From: Vagococcus allomyrinae
Lineage (GTDB): Bacteria > Bacillota > Bacilli > Lactobacillales > Vagococcaceae
Length of the DNA stretch: 64,000 nt
Assembly: GCF_017829975.1 (NCBI RefSeq)
Contig: NZ_JAEEGA010000005.1
Coordinates: 1 to 64,000, forward strand
Reading direction: 5' to 3'
The position numbers and the translations under genes were made by a program. The notes below the pieces were generated by a model. It made no database searches. It was given only the letters and a program-made list of their open reading frames with translations, and was not told where the DNA came from. This document shows, in pieces, positions 1 to 8,794 of this stretch (position 1 is its first letter; each line of letters starts with the position of its first letter).

Positions 1-70
1 TTTTATTGATTAAGATTTCCTGCTCGACGTTCGGGTACAATCTAAATTTATACGCTTTATGTCGTAACAT
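1..70 (-). CDS. tnpB: TnpB N-terminus of an IS200/IS605-type element (partial)
   Basis: The reading frame starts at the ATG at 70 on the minus strand and runs off the window. Its 23 visible residues begin MLRHKAYKFRLYPN, the typical start of TnpB proteins (RNA-guided nucleases carried by IS200/IS605 and IS1341 elements). A GAGGTG ribosome-binding site lies just upstream. It follows the tnpA remnant on the same strand, the usual order in IS605-family elements. The catalytic part lies outside the window, so whether it is intact cannot be judged. Confidence 0.75.
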   Translation of the reverse strand, partial: MLRHKAYKFRLYPNVEQEILINK

Positions 71-95
71 TACCATTCACCTCGTTTGCTACTAG

Positions 96-498
96 TTATT
101 TCTTTTTTTGATGTTGTATGTAGCGTCTAATTTGCTCGTCTGTATTTTCACTAACTGTTGCGACAAAGTAGCTAGGATTCCAAAGATGACCACCCCCACA
201 GACGCTTTTTAAGTTCGGGATGCGCTTTCAACAGGAACCGTGCAGACACGCCTTTAAATGCTTTCATTATATTAGGAATATAATGTTGAGGTTTTCATTC
301 AATAAGTAAGTGAATATAGTCTTTATCTGACTCCATTTCCATGATTTGACTATCATTATCTAATGCAATCTGGTTTAATAATTTTTTAACATATGTATCA
401 ATGTCTCCGTGCAAAATATGATGTCTATATGTCACACACCAAACTAAATGATACTTTATGGAATAGACATATCCACGACCATGATGTACTTCTGACAT
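96..498 (-). pseudogene. tnpA: IS200/IS605 TnpA transposase, degraded
   Basis: Translation from the ATG at 498 (MSEVHHGRGYVYSIKYHLVW) matches the Y1 HUH transposase TnpA. The frame stops at a TGA at 295-297 after HLLIE, where family members usually have Cys. The same frame then continues with the TnpA-like PQHYIPNIMKAFKG. Near 196 a run of five G replaces the expected four, shifting the frame; the remainder (GGHLWNPSYFVATVSENT) is in another frame and ends with the TAA at 96-98. One nonsense codon and one +1 frameshift therefore make TnpA almost certainly inactive. The longer frame beginning at 528 is only an upstream extension; MSEV is the family start. Confidence 0.85.
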
Positions 499-569
499 GA
501 AAAAACCTCTTTGTACATAGTTTAACATATGTCATCGTTAAATTCCAAAAAGAGTTTAATATATATGAT

Positions 570-650
570 ATCGGCTGTTCAACATAGCTAAAGCTATGCC
601 ACAACCGAAGCCGATTCATCTACACGACTAAAGTCGCGAGTGTTCTCGGC
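570..650 (-). mobile_element. Left end of the IS200/IS605-type element with subterminal hairpins
   Basis: Between the tnpA start and the truncated nuclease gene are small perfect hairpins: CATAGCT-AA-AGCTATG at 583-598 and CGACT-AA-AGTCG at 625-636, with GCCGA/TCGGC repeats around them. Imperfect palindromes of this kind are the ends recognised by TnpA in IS200/IS605 elements. The element border is inferred near 645-655, where the nuclease frame stops. The exact cleavage site cannot be fixed from one copy. Confidence 0.6.
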
Positions 651-1276
651 TATTGCATAAACGCTGATGCCTGCGAATTTACCTCCCCTGTTTCAATCAG
701 TTGTTGGAGATTGTAGGCATCGCTTCCTACTTCAATATTTTTGTTTTTCAAACTAAAGTAGGTCACGGAAAACAAGCTGACGTTTAAGGCGGTTTCTAAG
801 GACTCATGGTTCTGCCTGTCTTTCAATTCAAATGTTCGGATGGCTTGACTGTTCGGATGAAATAGATGGAAATCAACGATGTTGATGCCATATGTTTTTC
901 TTAAGGCAGAATAAAGATTATCCGACTCCATTTCTATCATCTCTCGATTGCCATAGTTCGACCGATAGGCTTCAATCGCATAATAAACCGTTCTTTCAAC
1001 GAAAAAATGATGATTTTGTAATTGAAGTTCAATGGTCACTTTTTCACCGCTTTTGGTTGTCGCTAAAATATCAACTTCTGTTTTCATTAATTTTTCATGT
1101 TCGGTGCTCATTTTATATGTGTCTATATGGTAGGTTTCTTGTGGGACAACTGACTCGAATTCCATGTTTAAAATAGTCTCGATTAATTTTTTCAGCAAAT
1201 GACGATTTTCTTTCGACGTAAACACCTTTTTGAAGACTAAGTCATTGGTCAATAATGACTCATTTTTTCTTACCAT
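650..1276 (-). pseudogene. Rpn-family PD-(D/E)XK nuclease, 3'-truncated by the IS
   Basis: The 208-residue product (MVRKNESLLTNDLVFKKVF...) belongs to the Rpn/transposase-like PD-(D/E)XK nuclease family, whose members are usually around 280-300 residues. The nuclease core is visible as EVDILATTKSGEKVTIELQLQ at about residues 67-88 (Asp, then E-x-Q). The frame ends inside the left end of the neighbouring IS, so the C-terminal third is missing. Family members promote recombination or act as mobile nucleases; activity of this remnant is doubtful because the fold's C-terminal part is lost, although the catalytic residues remain. Confidence 0.75.
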
Positions 1277-1674
1277 TCAGTCACTTCCTTGGGTAATGTT
1301 GCTCCTCAATCATCTGACACTAATTCATCAACGACGGACAAAAAAACTGCTCGATCACTTCTACGATTGACTGCGCAACATCCCCTCTTCACCGCTATCT
1401 TAACACAAAATAGAGTTGATTTTAAGGAAAAAAACTGACTTTCCCTTGCAAATTTAAGCATTTCAAGAATAGCGGCTTAAAGGTCTAACTCGCCTTCATC
1501 AGTAGCAAAGACTGATGATCATAAAACTAATTTAAACAAGGACATACTATTATCACGTTTAGCTACACTAAATTCTTGCCACATTGAAAGAAGCCAACAA
1601 TAAAACACTTGATTATGATTTTTAATGCCCTTAAGCTAAGTATTAGAAGATGTTTTAAGAGCGGAGGAAAATAA
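1277..1674. other. Intergenic region, no gene recognised
   Basis: About 400 bp between the divergent Rpn remnant and the serine hydrolase gene. I see no convincing small gene, RNA or repeat. It must carry the promoters of both neighbours, but no strong -35/-10 pair stands out. Confidence 0.5.
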
Positions 1675-2658
1675 ATGAATGAACGACTATTTGAGTCAGT
1701 GCAGCAAGAAATAGAAGAAAATCATACAAACATCACAGGAATGATCATCCAAAAAGGGGATAAACGTTTATATGAACACTATTTTAACGATTGTCATCAG
1801 CGGAGTACCATCCATGTCTACTCGATTTCCAAAAGCATTCTCTCCTTACTATTTGGGATTGCTCAACAGGAGGGGTATCTTGAGGATCTGGAAGGCTCGA
1901 TCTTAAGCTATTTTCCAAACCATCAAGTAAAAAATGAAAATCTACAAAAGATAACTGTCAAAAATCTGCTGACGATGACGACCCCTTATAAATCTGGCTT
2001 CCCCCCTTTCACTTATCTGCGATACTTTATGAGCCATGATTGGACGAAATTTACGTTAAAACGACTTGCAGGGAAACAGATTGGCCAGTTTAATTACACG
2101 CCCTTAGTGGGGCCGGATATTTTATCGGCTATTTTAGCTCAATCAACTGGGCAAAGTCCCTTGGAATTTGCTCAAAAAAAACTATTCGCCCCCCTAGGTA
2201 TTCATGTGGAAAAAGCCATCTACTTAAAAACGGCAAAAGAACAAGTGATTTTCAATAAGTCGACTACTACAAGTGGGTGGGTGGTCGATGCCACTGGGCT
2301 AAATGCTGGCGGTTGGGGGTTGACACTAGCGACTGACGATTTACTAAAAATCGGTCAACTTATCCTCAATAAAGGGAAGTGGCATGGGGTGCCACTTATT
2401 CCTGAAGAGTGGCTCAATGAGATGCAGCAACCCCATAGTTATTGGGCAAAAGAACAACTGGATTATGGCTACTTATGGTGGATTATAGATAAATCGAAAC
2501 CGATCATCGCTGCAATGGGGGACGGTGGAAATGTTCTTTACATCGATCAGGAACAAGAGGTCGTTATCGCTATTACCGCGTTGTTTAAGGAAAATGTCAC
2601 TGATCGACTGAGTTTTATTCAGCAAACAATTATGCCATTAATTGAGACACAGGTGTAG
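1675..2658 (+). CDS. Serine hydrolase, beta-lactamase/penicillin-binding-like
   Basis: A 327-residue protein of the beta-lactamase class C-like (COG1680) hydrolase family. The SxxK catalytic motif is SISK at about residues 51-54. The second motif appears as FNYTPLVG, a variant of YxN/YSS (Tyr kept, third position Pro). The C-terminal half has typical WGLTLATDDLLKIG and YGYLWW segments. There is no signal peptide, so it is probably cytoplasmic and acts as an esterase or peptidase rather than in cell-wall synthesis. The start is supported by GGAGG seven bases upstream. It is monocistronic, followed by a terminator shared with the gat operon. Confidence 0.85.
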   Translation: MNERLFESVQQEIEENHTNITGMIIQKGDKRLYEHYFNDCHQRSTIHVYSISKSILSLLFGIAQQEGYLEDLEGSILSYFPNHQVKNENLQKITVKNLLTMTTPYKSGFPPFTYLRYFMSHDWTKFTLKRLAGKQIGQFNYTPLVGPDILSAILAQSTGQSPLEFAQKKLFAPLGIHVEKAIYLKTAKEQVIFNKSTTTSGWVVDATGLNAGGWGLTLATDDLLKIGQLILNKGKWHGVPLIPEEWLNEMQQPHSYWAKEQLDYGYLWWIIDKSKPIIAAMGDGGNVLYIDQEQEVVIAITALFKENVTDRLSFIQQTIMPLIETQV

Positions 2659-2668
2659 ACTTGAAGAT

Positions 2669-2710
2669 AAAAAAGTACCACCGACAGCTTACTGTCACTG
2701 ATACTTTTTT
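2669..2710. terminator. Bidirectional terminator between the hydrolase gene and lacD
   Basis: Stem AAAAAAGTA...TACTTTTTT with an inner GACAG-CTTA-CTGTC hairpin. A and T tracts on the two sides allow termination in both directions, which fits the convergent genes. Confidence 0.8.
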
Positions 2711-2723
2711 GATTATTTTAATT

Positions 2724-3698
2724 TTATGGCCCCTCAAGCCGCACAGGAGTCGCCGTTTCAACTAAGACCGCATTTAATTCATCAATCGTTTGTTTGCCTG
2801 ATGTTCTCAACCAGTCACTCGTTGCTGCTTCGCCATGTTGAATGAAGATACCAACGCCTTCTGCCCAAGTTGCGCGGCCACATAAAACACCGTTAAAGGT
2901 TGAACCTGCTTCTTTAGCAAAACGTAATGTCTCGCGAAAGAGAGCGGCGGAAACACCGGCGCTTAGGAAAATAAAGGGTAACTGAGTGGCCTCCGTTTGT
3001 TCTTGAAAATGTCTGAGTGCCTCGTCTTTTGAGTAGACCACTTGGCCCTCAGCGTAGCCTTCTACAAAGGCCATGTTGACAGGCACTTCCACTTTCAAGA
3101 CATCCACATGATATTTCTGCTTTGAAAACTCCGCCATCATCTTATTGACTTTATGTGGTTTTACCTTGGCATACTCAGGGCTTTCTGGTTCTAAGCCAGC
3201 GGCATCATACGACAGTAACTCTAAGAAAAATGGCAGGTCTTCTGCTACACATTCTGACGCAATCCGCTCAATGAACGCCTGTTTTTGGTCATTAATTTTT
3301 TCTGATTCATCGACATCGTAGTACAGTAGAAATTTGCAGGCATCGGCGCCTGCCTCCTTTAATCGGCGAACTGACCAAGTGTTTAAAATATCTGGCAATC
3401 GCCCTGGAACAGTTGCATCGTAACCCGTTTTCTCGTATGCTAGTAATAAGCCACTTGCTGGATCTTTCTGTTTAGCCGCAGGTAATCCGTATTCAGGGTC
3501 TAGTAATATGGAAGATGTATAGGGTGTTAACTCTTTTGAGACAAGAGTTTTAAAGGCCATTATATCTTCCTGAGTGGCTTCTTTTTTGTACTTAGCCATC
3601 ATTTTTTTCATCGCACCACGCTGGTCGATCGCTAGGGCAGCAATTATGCCATCCTTGTTTAAGGTTCTTTTTAAGCGGTCATGCTTACTTTCACTCAC
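2724..3698 (-). CDS. lacD: Tagatose 1,6-bisphosphate aldolase
   Basis: A 324-residue protein of the class I LacD aldolase family, which cleaves tagatose 1,6-bisphosphate to dihydroxyacetone phosphate and glyceraldehyde 3-phosphate. Family segments seen include [14 protein letters not shown] near the N-terminus, [20 protein letters not shown] (with the probable Schiff-base Lys) and [15 protein letters not shown]. It is the last gene of the gat operon. The start is a GTG overlapping the last base of the upstream dehydrogenase stop codon, with GGAGG about 11 bases before it, so translation is probably coupled. Length is normal. It supplies the final step of galactitol breakdown. Confidence 0.93.
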   Translation of the reverse strand: MSESKHDRLKRTLNKDGIIAALAIDQRGAMKKMMAKYKKEATQEDIMAFKTLVSKELTPYTSSILLDPEYGLPAAKQKDPASGLLLAYEKTGYDATVPGRLPDILNTWSVRRLKEAGADACKFLLYYDVDESEKINDQKQAFIERIASECVAEDLPFFLELLSYDAAGLEPESPEYAKVKPHKVNKMMAEFSKQKYHVDVLKVEVPVNMAFVEGYAEGQVVYSKDEALRHFQEQTEATQLPFIFLSAGVSAALFRETLRFAKEAGSTFNGVLCGRATWAEGVGIFIQHGEAATSDWLRTSGKQTIDELNAVLVETATPVRLEGP

Positions 3699-4738
3699 TA
3701 CATTTCGCCTCCAATTTCGTATAAAACTTTTACTTCTCTCGATGCTTTTTCGCGCATTTTTTCAAAGGGCAAGGCTTGGTCTTCTAAGGAATAGATGCTC
3801 GTAATTAAAGGCAAGGTATCGATGACCCCTGTCGCTAAATAGCGTAGAGCTGAATGCCATTCGAACCCTGGAAATGGGGCAGAATAAGACATCCACGAGC
3901 CAGTCAATTCTAGTTCACGTCTTAAAATCAACTCAAATTCCTCTGCTTCAAAATTAATCGGGCGCGTACATGTTCCAATAAAGGAAACTTTTGCCTGTCG
4001 ATTGGCGTAAATAATCGATTGAACTTGAGTGATACTAGTTCCCGCCGTTTCAAAAACCAAATTCGCTAAGCCGTTCTCCTTAAAATGATGATCTATGTCT
4101 ACGTTTAAAGGGTTAACTGTCACGTCTGCCCCAATCTCTTTGGCTAAAGCCAGTTTTTCATCGTTCAAATCAATCACTGTAATTTCTCCAACCCCACGAG
4201 CTCTTAAGGCCAGAACGGTCATTAAGCCAATTGTGCCAGCACCGATGACCAGTGTTTTGTCTCCTGCTTTTGTTCGCACACGCTCAATTCCATGAATGGC
4301 CACTGTCAGTGGTTCAATGGTCGCTGCGACTTTCAAGGCTAAGTCATCGGGGACTACTAAGCAGTTAGCTTCTGGTACAACGATATATTCCGCCATAGCC
4401 CCTTGTTGCCTAGAGCCAATAAAACTATAATTAGGACATAATTGAGGGCTGCCACTATAACATTGCTCACATTTGTTACAAGGTACCAATGGTGCTACAG
4501 CCACTCGTGCCCCTTTTGGCAATTCAACCTCTTCACCAACTTCCGAAATCGTGCCAGAAAATTCATGGCCTAACACTTGGGGAAACTGATGGACGCCTCC
4601 GTCAAAATAGCGAGGTAAATCCGAGCCACAAACACCTACATAGGCTACTTTTATTAAGACTTCTTTTTTAGATGGCTTCGGTTTGTCGATCTTTTGTAAT
4701 TCAAAGGTTTCAATACCCGTTACTGCCAGTGCTTTCAC
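3698..4738 (-). CDS. gatD: Galactitol-1-phosphate 5-dehydrogenase (zinc MDR family)
   Basis: A medium-chain zinc alcohol dehydrogenase of about 346 residues. It has [14 protein letters not shown] and GHEFSG (catalytic zinc), the structural-zinc cysteine cluster [15 protein letters not shown] and the Rossmann motif [10 protein letters not shown]. Its place between the galactitol PTS genes and lacD, and its similarity to GatD, indicate oxidation of galactitol 1-phosphate to tagatose 6-phosphate with NAD. I prefer the GTG at 4738 because AAAGGTGAG lies six to seven bases upstream; the TTG at 4744 would abut that site. Sorbitol-type MDR enzymes are the main alternative, but context favours galactitol. 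Confidence 0.88.
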   Translation of the reverse strand: MKALAVTGIETFELQKIDKPKPSKKEVLIKVAYVGVCGSDLPRYFDGGVHQFPQVLGHEFSGTISEVGEEVELPKGARVAVAPLVPCNKCEQCYSGSPQLCPNYSFIGSRQQGAMAEYIVVPEANCLVVPDDLALKVAATIEPLTVAIHGIERVRTKAGDKTLVIGAGTIGLMTVLALRARGVGEITVIDLNDEKLALAKEIGADVTVNPLNVDIDHHFKENGLANLVFETAGTSITQVQSIIYANRQAKVSFIGTCTRPINFEAEEFELILRRELELTGSWMSYSAPFPGFEWHSALRYLATGVIDTLPLITSIYSLEDQALPFEKMREKASREVKVLYEIGGEM

Positions 4739-4759
4739 TCTCAACTCACCTTTCTGTTT

Positions 4760-6100
4760 TTAGTTTGATGTCACATATAATTTGCCTTGTTTGTATTTGG
4801 CATAGGTGTACAAGACACAAAAACCGTAAAGAATCGCAATGACAACAAATCCCAGCCCCATTTCTAAAGTGATGCCTTTTGTTAGCAGATAGGTAATGGG
4901 CGAACCGGCTTGATCCATTGAAGATATTTGCTCGCCTGCTTTGGTTAAGCCGACTTCTTGACCTAGAGCTTGTTGCAGCGAGGCCATTTGATTGGCAATC
5001 CACAGGGTCATGGTCATGATGGCTGTTCCTGAAAACAGCACTCGGAAAATATTGCCTTTGTGAACACCTACTGCAAGGGCGACAAAAAAGCCAATTGTGG
5101 CTAAGTCGCCAAAGGGTAAAATATTATTTCCAGGTAATAAGACAGCAATCAGAATTGTCAGTGGTACGAATAACATCGAAGCCGACACGACTGCTGGATC
5201 ACCTAGCATCAAAGCACAATCCAATCCGATATAGAAGTCACTTCCTGAAAATCGTTTATCCAACATTTTTCGAGCAGCTTCTGAAATAGGAATAAGGCCT
5301 TCCATAATTAGTTTTACTACCATCGGCATTAAGACCATCACCCCTGCCATTTGTACGGCTAAAGTTGCGGCTTGTCCGATGGAATATTTAGCTAACAGGC
5401 CAATTGCAAAGCCTAAAATTGCGCCAACAATGGTTGGTTGTCCAAAAACGCCCAGCCGTTCTTCAATTTTTTCTGGCGTTAAGGTAATTTTATTTAAGCC
5501 AGGAATCCGTTCGATCAGATCATCAATCGGTTTGGCCATGACGCCCATATAGGCAGATGTGCCATGGGGCATTGCGATGCCTTCCAAATCGAAGTAATTT
5601 TCTGTCACCGGTACGAAGATGTCTCCAAGCTTATAAATAATGACTGCGTGAACGACGATTCCAACAATCCCCCACATAAAACTGCCTGTCGCTACTTGCA
5701 CGATGGCCCCAGTAAAGGCAATATGCCAAATATTCCAAACGTCTACGTTTACCACTTTCGTCATTTTTGTCATTAGCATCACAATGTTAACTAGGATGGC
5801 AATTGGAATCGCAATTAAACCTAAATTGGATGCCCAAGCCATCGGCGCCGTACCAGGCCACCCAAGGTCAATGACATTTAATCCTAAGTTGTAATTATCG
5901 GCCATCGATTTAGCAGCATCCCCGAGATTTTCAGTCATTAAGCTAATGACTAAATTGATCCCGACAAAACCAATGCCGACGGTCAGTCCCGAACGAAGTG
6001 ATTTTCCCACTCCTTGTTTGAGTATAATTCCAATGATAAAGATGATTAAAGGCAACATTACCGTTGGCCCTAAATCAACAATATACTTGATAACTCCCAT
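4760..6100 (-). CDS. gatC: PTS galactitol transporter, IIC membrane subunit
   Basis: A 446-residue polytopic membrane protein of the PTS galactitol IIC family (EIIC-GAT). Recognisable stretches are the N-terminal YIVDLGPTVMLPLIIFIIG, the conserved GIAMPHGTSAYMGVMAKPID loop and many hydrophobic helices. It carries galactitol across the membrane while it is phosphorylated by the IIB subunit. A clear AGGAGGGA site precedes the ATG at 6100. It is 15 bp downstream of gatB in one operon. Specificity rests on family resemblance plus the downstream GatD/LacD enzymes. Confidence 0.92.
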   Translation of the reverse strand: MGVIKYIVDLGPTVMLPLIIFIIGIILKQGVGKSLRSGLTVGIGFVGINLVISLMTENLGDAAKSMADNYNLGLNVIDLGWPGTAPMAWASNLGLIAIPIAILVNIVMLMTKMTKVVNVDVWNIWHIAFTGAIVQVATGSFMWGIVGIVVHAVIIYKLGDIFVPVTENYFDLEGIAMPHGTSAYMGVMAKPIDDLIERIPGLNKITLTPEKIEERLGVFGQPTIVGAILGFAIGLLAKYSIGQAATLAVQMAGVMVLMPMVVKLIMEGLIPISEAARKMLDKRFSGSDFYIGLDCALMLGDPAVVSASMLFVPLTILIAVLLPGNNILPFGDLATIGFFVALAVGVHKGNIFRVLFSGTAIMTMTLWIANQMASLQQALGQEVGLTKAGEQISSMDQAGSPITYLLTKGITLEMGLGFVVIAILYGFCVLYTYAKYKQGKLYVTSN

Positions 6101-6115
6101 CTAAATCCCTCCTTA

Positions 6116-6394
6116 TTAGGTTAATGCGTCTAAAATCTGCTGTTCTACTTTTTCAATCCCAATACCGGAAATAAATGCGACGCCATGAACAACGGGTACG
6201 CCAAACTCTTTTTTTACTTTCGCCGTCGTAACAATCAAATCCGCTCCATCTTTTTCAGATTCTAATTCTGTAATTCGCGTTTGTTTTACTTCCCCATCGA
6301 TGCCATTTGCTTTTAACAATTCACGAATGGCGTTTGCGGCAACGGTTGATGTGGCAATGGCACCGCCACATGCAACAATAATTCTTTTTTTCAT
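6116..6394 (-). CDS. gatB: PTS galactitol transporter, IIB subunit
   Basis: A 92-residue cytoplasmic phosphocarrier. The N-terminal loop MKKRIIVACGGAIATSTV contains the Cys (residue 9) that is phosphorylated in PTS IIB proteins of the lactose/galactitol fold. It takes phosphate from the IIA protein and passes it to the sugar bound by IIC. GAGGAGG precedes the ATG. It is a separate short gene, as in other galactitol systems. Confidence 0.9.
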   Translation of the reverse strand: MKKRIIVACGGAIATSTVAANAIRELLKANGIDGEVKQTRITELESEKDGADLIVTTAKVKKEFGVPVVHGVAFISGIGIEKVEQQILDALT

Positions 6395-6409
6395 CGTGTT
6401 TCCTCCTCG

Positions 6410-6853
6410 TTATAAATACGTGTTAACAACACTTTCAAATTCTGCGCTATTTTTCGCTTTTAACACTTTCTCAATTAAGACCCCCTCTTGAATTTTGGTC
6501 ACCAGATTTTGTAGTTGATCTAGATGAACCTCCCCCTCACTAAGTGCCAACATAAAAATTACTCTTGGGAACACCGTATCCTCCTCGTCACCTCCCATCT
6601 CATTGAATACGAGTTCAGTTTTATTAACAATACATAGGATCGTATCATTTATTACAAATGTGCCATCTGTATGGGGGATTGCCACAGATGGTACAGTAGG
6701 TAAGCCCGTTGGGAATTGTTTCTCTCTAATATTGAGCGCCTTTTCAAATTCATTGGACACATTGCCATTATGAATTAGAAATTCTGTCGCCCCTTTAAAT
6801 AATTCCTCTTTTGTCGTAAACGAGGTGTCAAATAAACATTCTTTTTTAATCAT
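6410..6853 (-). CDS. gatA: PTS galactitol/fructose-type IIA subunit
   Basis: A 147-residue IIA protein of the fructose/mannitol (PTS_IIA_fru) type. The phosphorylated His is in SVAIPHTDG at about residue 63. The family start is MIKKEC at 6853; the frame stays open upstream only because it overlaps the regulator gene in another frame. Its start overlaps the end of the regulator gene by eight bases, which suggests translational coupling. It receives phosphate from HPr and passes it to GatB. Confidence 0.88.
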   Translation of the reverse strand: MIKKECLFDTSFTTKEELFKGATEFLIHNGNVSNEFEKALNIREKQFPTGLPTVPSVAIPHTDGTFVINDTILCIVNKTELVFNEMGGDEEDTVFPRVIFMLALSEGEVHLDQLQNLVTKIQEGVLIEKVLKAKNSAEFESVVNTYL

Positions 6854-7622
6854 CGGTTTGGGTCCCTTCCGTTTTGATGCATTCAATATTATGTGCGATA
6901 AATGTTTCTTCCATTTCCGGCTCCTTAATATCCGTCGTAATGATAATATCAAGATCGTCCAGATTAGAGGTTTTATACAACGCTGACTTGCCCAATTTGG
7001 TTTCGTCTGCAAGCAAAATCACTGTTTTACTATGGTGAAGCATCACTTTGGAAATTTCAATTTCACCCATATGATAGTTGGTGACGCCCGAATTAACGTC
7101 GACCCCCGCACAGCCAAAAAAGCCTAAATCAACAAAAATTTCTTTGGCGTTAGTCAATCCGAATGTTCCAAATAGTGAATCTTCATTTTTACGGACATTT
7201 CCACCTAAAATAATCAAGTTGATCCCAGAAGAATGAATCAAAACATTGACGATCGGAATACTATTAGTGACCACCGTCAAATTCTCAAAGTTTTTTAGCT
7301 TTTTGGCTAAAGCATAGGAACTTGTCCCGTAATCCAGGTAAATGGTATCTCCTGGCTCAATAAATTGATAAGCTCGCTCAGCAATCTTGCTCTTCTCTCT
7401 TTCGTTTTCAGCCCGTCGCCGTTCATAGTCCGTTTCGATATTGGCTTCGTCTAACACAGCGCCTCCATAAGTTTTTTTCAATAATCCTTGTTCTTCCATC
7501 TCGACAATGTCTTTACGAACGGTTTCCCTAGAGACTCGTAGTTGTTTACTCAAATCCAAAATCCGCACAGATTTTTTCTCTTTCAAAATAGTTAAAATTT
7601 GTTCCTGGCGATTGTCTGCCAT
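6846..7622 (-). CDS. gatR: DeoR/GlpR-family transcriptional regulator of the gat operon
   Basis: About 258 residues: an N-terminal DeoR winged helix (RILDLSKQLRVSRETVRKDI, residues about 18-37) and a C-terminal DeoRC sugar-phosphate sensing domain (YLDYGTSSYALAKKL; ILADETKLG). It is the first gene of the gat operon and divergent from the kinase gene. I choose the ATG at 7622 (MADNRQEQ) because AAAGGA lies about ten bases upstream; the ATG at 7634 directly abuts that site. DeoR regulators of this type usually repress and respond to phosphorylated sugars; here tagatose 6-phosphate or a related intermediate is a reasonable but unproven effector. Confidence 0.9.
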   Translation of the reverse strand: MADNRQEQILTILKEKKSVRILDLSKQLRVSRETVRKDIVEMEEQGLLKKTYGGAVLDEANIETDYERRRAENEREKSKIAERAYQFIEPGDTIYLDYGTSSYALAKKLKNFENLTVVTNSIPIVNVLIHSSGINLIILGGNVRKNEDSLFGTFGLTNAKEIFVDLGFFGCAGVDVNSGVTNYHMGEIEISKVMLHHSKTVILLADETKLGKSALYKTSNLDDLDIIITTDIKEPEMEETFIAHNIECIKTEGTQTDD

Positions 7623-7638
7623 AATTGACACCATCCTT

Positions 7639-7652
7639 TGTAATCGTTAACA
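7639..7652. promoter_or_regulatory. Predicted CcpA-binding cre site of the gat operon
   Basis: TGTAATCGTTAACA matches the cre consensus TGWAARCGYTWNCW at 13 of 14 positions. It lies between the gatR start and the minus-strand -10 box TATAAT (7652-7657), where CcpA binding would block transcription. This implies glucose repression of galactitol use. Confidence 0.65.
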
Positions 7653-7759
7653 TTATATTAGCATATTTTTGGCGAATTGCAACACTTTAATTTGCACTTT
7701 GCAAATATATCTGTTTTCTGCAAAGTTATTGCCAAAAACAGAGCAAGTTAATGTATAAT
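7652..7759. promoter_or_regulatory. Divergent promoter/operator region gatR-pfkB
   Basis: On the minus strand TATAAT at 7657-7652 with a TTGCAA-like -35 serves gatR. On the plus strand TTGCCA (7729-7734) and TATAAT (7754-7759), spaced 19 bp, serve the kinase gene. Between them are TTTGC/GCAAA inverted repeats around 7691-7725, including TTTGC-N5-GCAAA and TTTGCA...TGCAAA, plausible binding sites for the DeoR-type regulator. Confidence 0.55.
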
Positions 7760-7788
7760 GAACCTATCAAAAACTAGGAGTGTTGAAT

Positions 7789-8751
7789 ATGATTCATTTA
7801 ATTTGTCCCAACCCTGCAATTGATAGAACCATCTTATTAGAAACCATTGACTTTAATGTGCCAAATCGGCCGATCGAAACCAGAGAATTTCCAGGCGGAA
7901 AAAGTTTTAATGTGGCCTATGCCTTGTCTTACGATGACCTAGAAGAAGAAATTGTGATCCATACCATGCTTGGAGGTTTGTATGGCACACACCTTGCCAA
8001 TTTAGCAAAAGAGCGCGGTTATCAAGTGCAAGCAACAGCCGTTCACAAGGAGACTAGAATGTGTAATATCCTAGTTGACATGTCAAAAAAAACAATTATT
8101 CCCGTCTATGAAAATGGCTTTTCCTTAGATAGCGACACCTTGAAGCAGTTCACAGACGCTTTGATTAGGTCCATTCAAAACGGCGATATTATTGTCTTCT
8201 CTGGTTCACTTATGAAAAATATGCCTGACGACTACATTGTTCAATTGGAAAAATCATTGGTTGCTAAGCAGATTTCAGCAAAACTATGTGTGGATACCAG
8301 TGGCGAGGCTTTAGTCCAAACTTACGAACAGCTAACCCCTTACCTAATAAAAATTAACGACGAAGAAATAAAGGCGCTATTTCCTGATAAACAGTTAAGC
8401 ACCGTTGATGATTACTTAAAACTATTAGCTGAAGATATTAAGAAGGAAATACCCAATTTCATTATCACCTTAGGAAAAATGGGGATTGTTGGTCGGATAG
8501 AAGGCGAGTTGTACGTTGGGGCTGCTGACCCCATCGAAGCCAAAAATCCGGTCGCTTGTGGCGATTTTTTCTTAGGGCGTTTACTAAAGGGAATTGTGGC
8601 ACAACAGACAGCTGAGGAAATGTTGCGAAGCGCGTTATTATTTTCAACTTGTAACGCAATGACCTGGTATCCAGAAGTCAGCGACCAGCAAATGAGTGAG
8701 CTATTGCCAACTATTACTTGTCAACAAGTCACATTAAACGGAAATCACTAA
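7789..8751 (+). CDS. PfkB-family sugar-phosphate kinase, probable tagatose-6-phosphate kinase
   Basis: A roughly 320-residue PfkB/ribokinase-fold kinase. Features are ICPNPAIDRT at the N-terminus, GGKSFNVAYALS (substrate-binding glycines) and the C-terminal signature NPVACGDFFLGRLL with the catalytic-base Asp. The start is the ATG at 7789, with AGGAG nine bases upstream. In the gat pathway one step is missing from the operon, phosphorylation of tagatose 6-phosphate to the 1,6-bisphosphate, and this divergent kinase fits it. LacC and 1-phosphofructokinase are close relatives, so substrate assignment is inference from context. Confidence 0.85.
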   Translation: MIHLICPNPAIDRTILLETIDFNVPNRPIETREFPGGKSFNVAYALSYDDLEEEIVIHTMLGGLYGTHLANLAKERGYQVQATAVHKETRMCNILVDMSKKTIIPVYENGFSLDSDTLKQFTDALIRSIQNGDIIVFSGSLMKNMPDDYIVQLEKSLVAKQISAKLCVDTSGEALVQTYEQLTPYLIKINDEEIKALFPDKQLSTVDDYLKLLAEDIKKEIPNFIITLGKMGIVGRIEGELYVGAADPIEAKNPVACGDFFLGRLLKGIVAQQTAEEMLRSALLFSTCNAMTWYPEVSDQQMSELLPTITCQQVTLNGNH

Positions 8752-8757
8752 AAAAAA

Positions 8758-8791
8758 GCACCAATCAAAACGTGTCTGTTTTGATTGGTGC
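8758..8791. terminator. Bidirectional terminator after the kinase gene
   Basis: A perfect 14-bp stem GCACCAATCAAAAC / GTTTTGATTGGTGC with a six-base loop, preceded by an A tract and followed by CTTCTT. It serves the convergent kinase gene and ribbon-helix-helix gene. Confidence 0.9.
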
Positions 8792-8794
8792 TTC

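Noticed and set aside
583-598. CATAGCT/AGCTATG hairpin as a terminator
   Set aside because: No T tract, and its position between tnpA and the IS border fits a transposon-end hairpin better.
892-1176. 94-codon plus-strand frame opposite the Rpn gene
   Set aside because: Shadow of the recognised nuclease frame on the minus strand.
7789-8751. Kinase as 1-phosphofructokinase of a fructose PTS
   Set aside because: No fructose PTS gene is present and the gat operon lacks exactly this kinase step, so a tagatose-6-phosphate kinase role is preferred.
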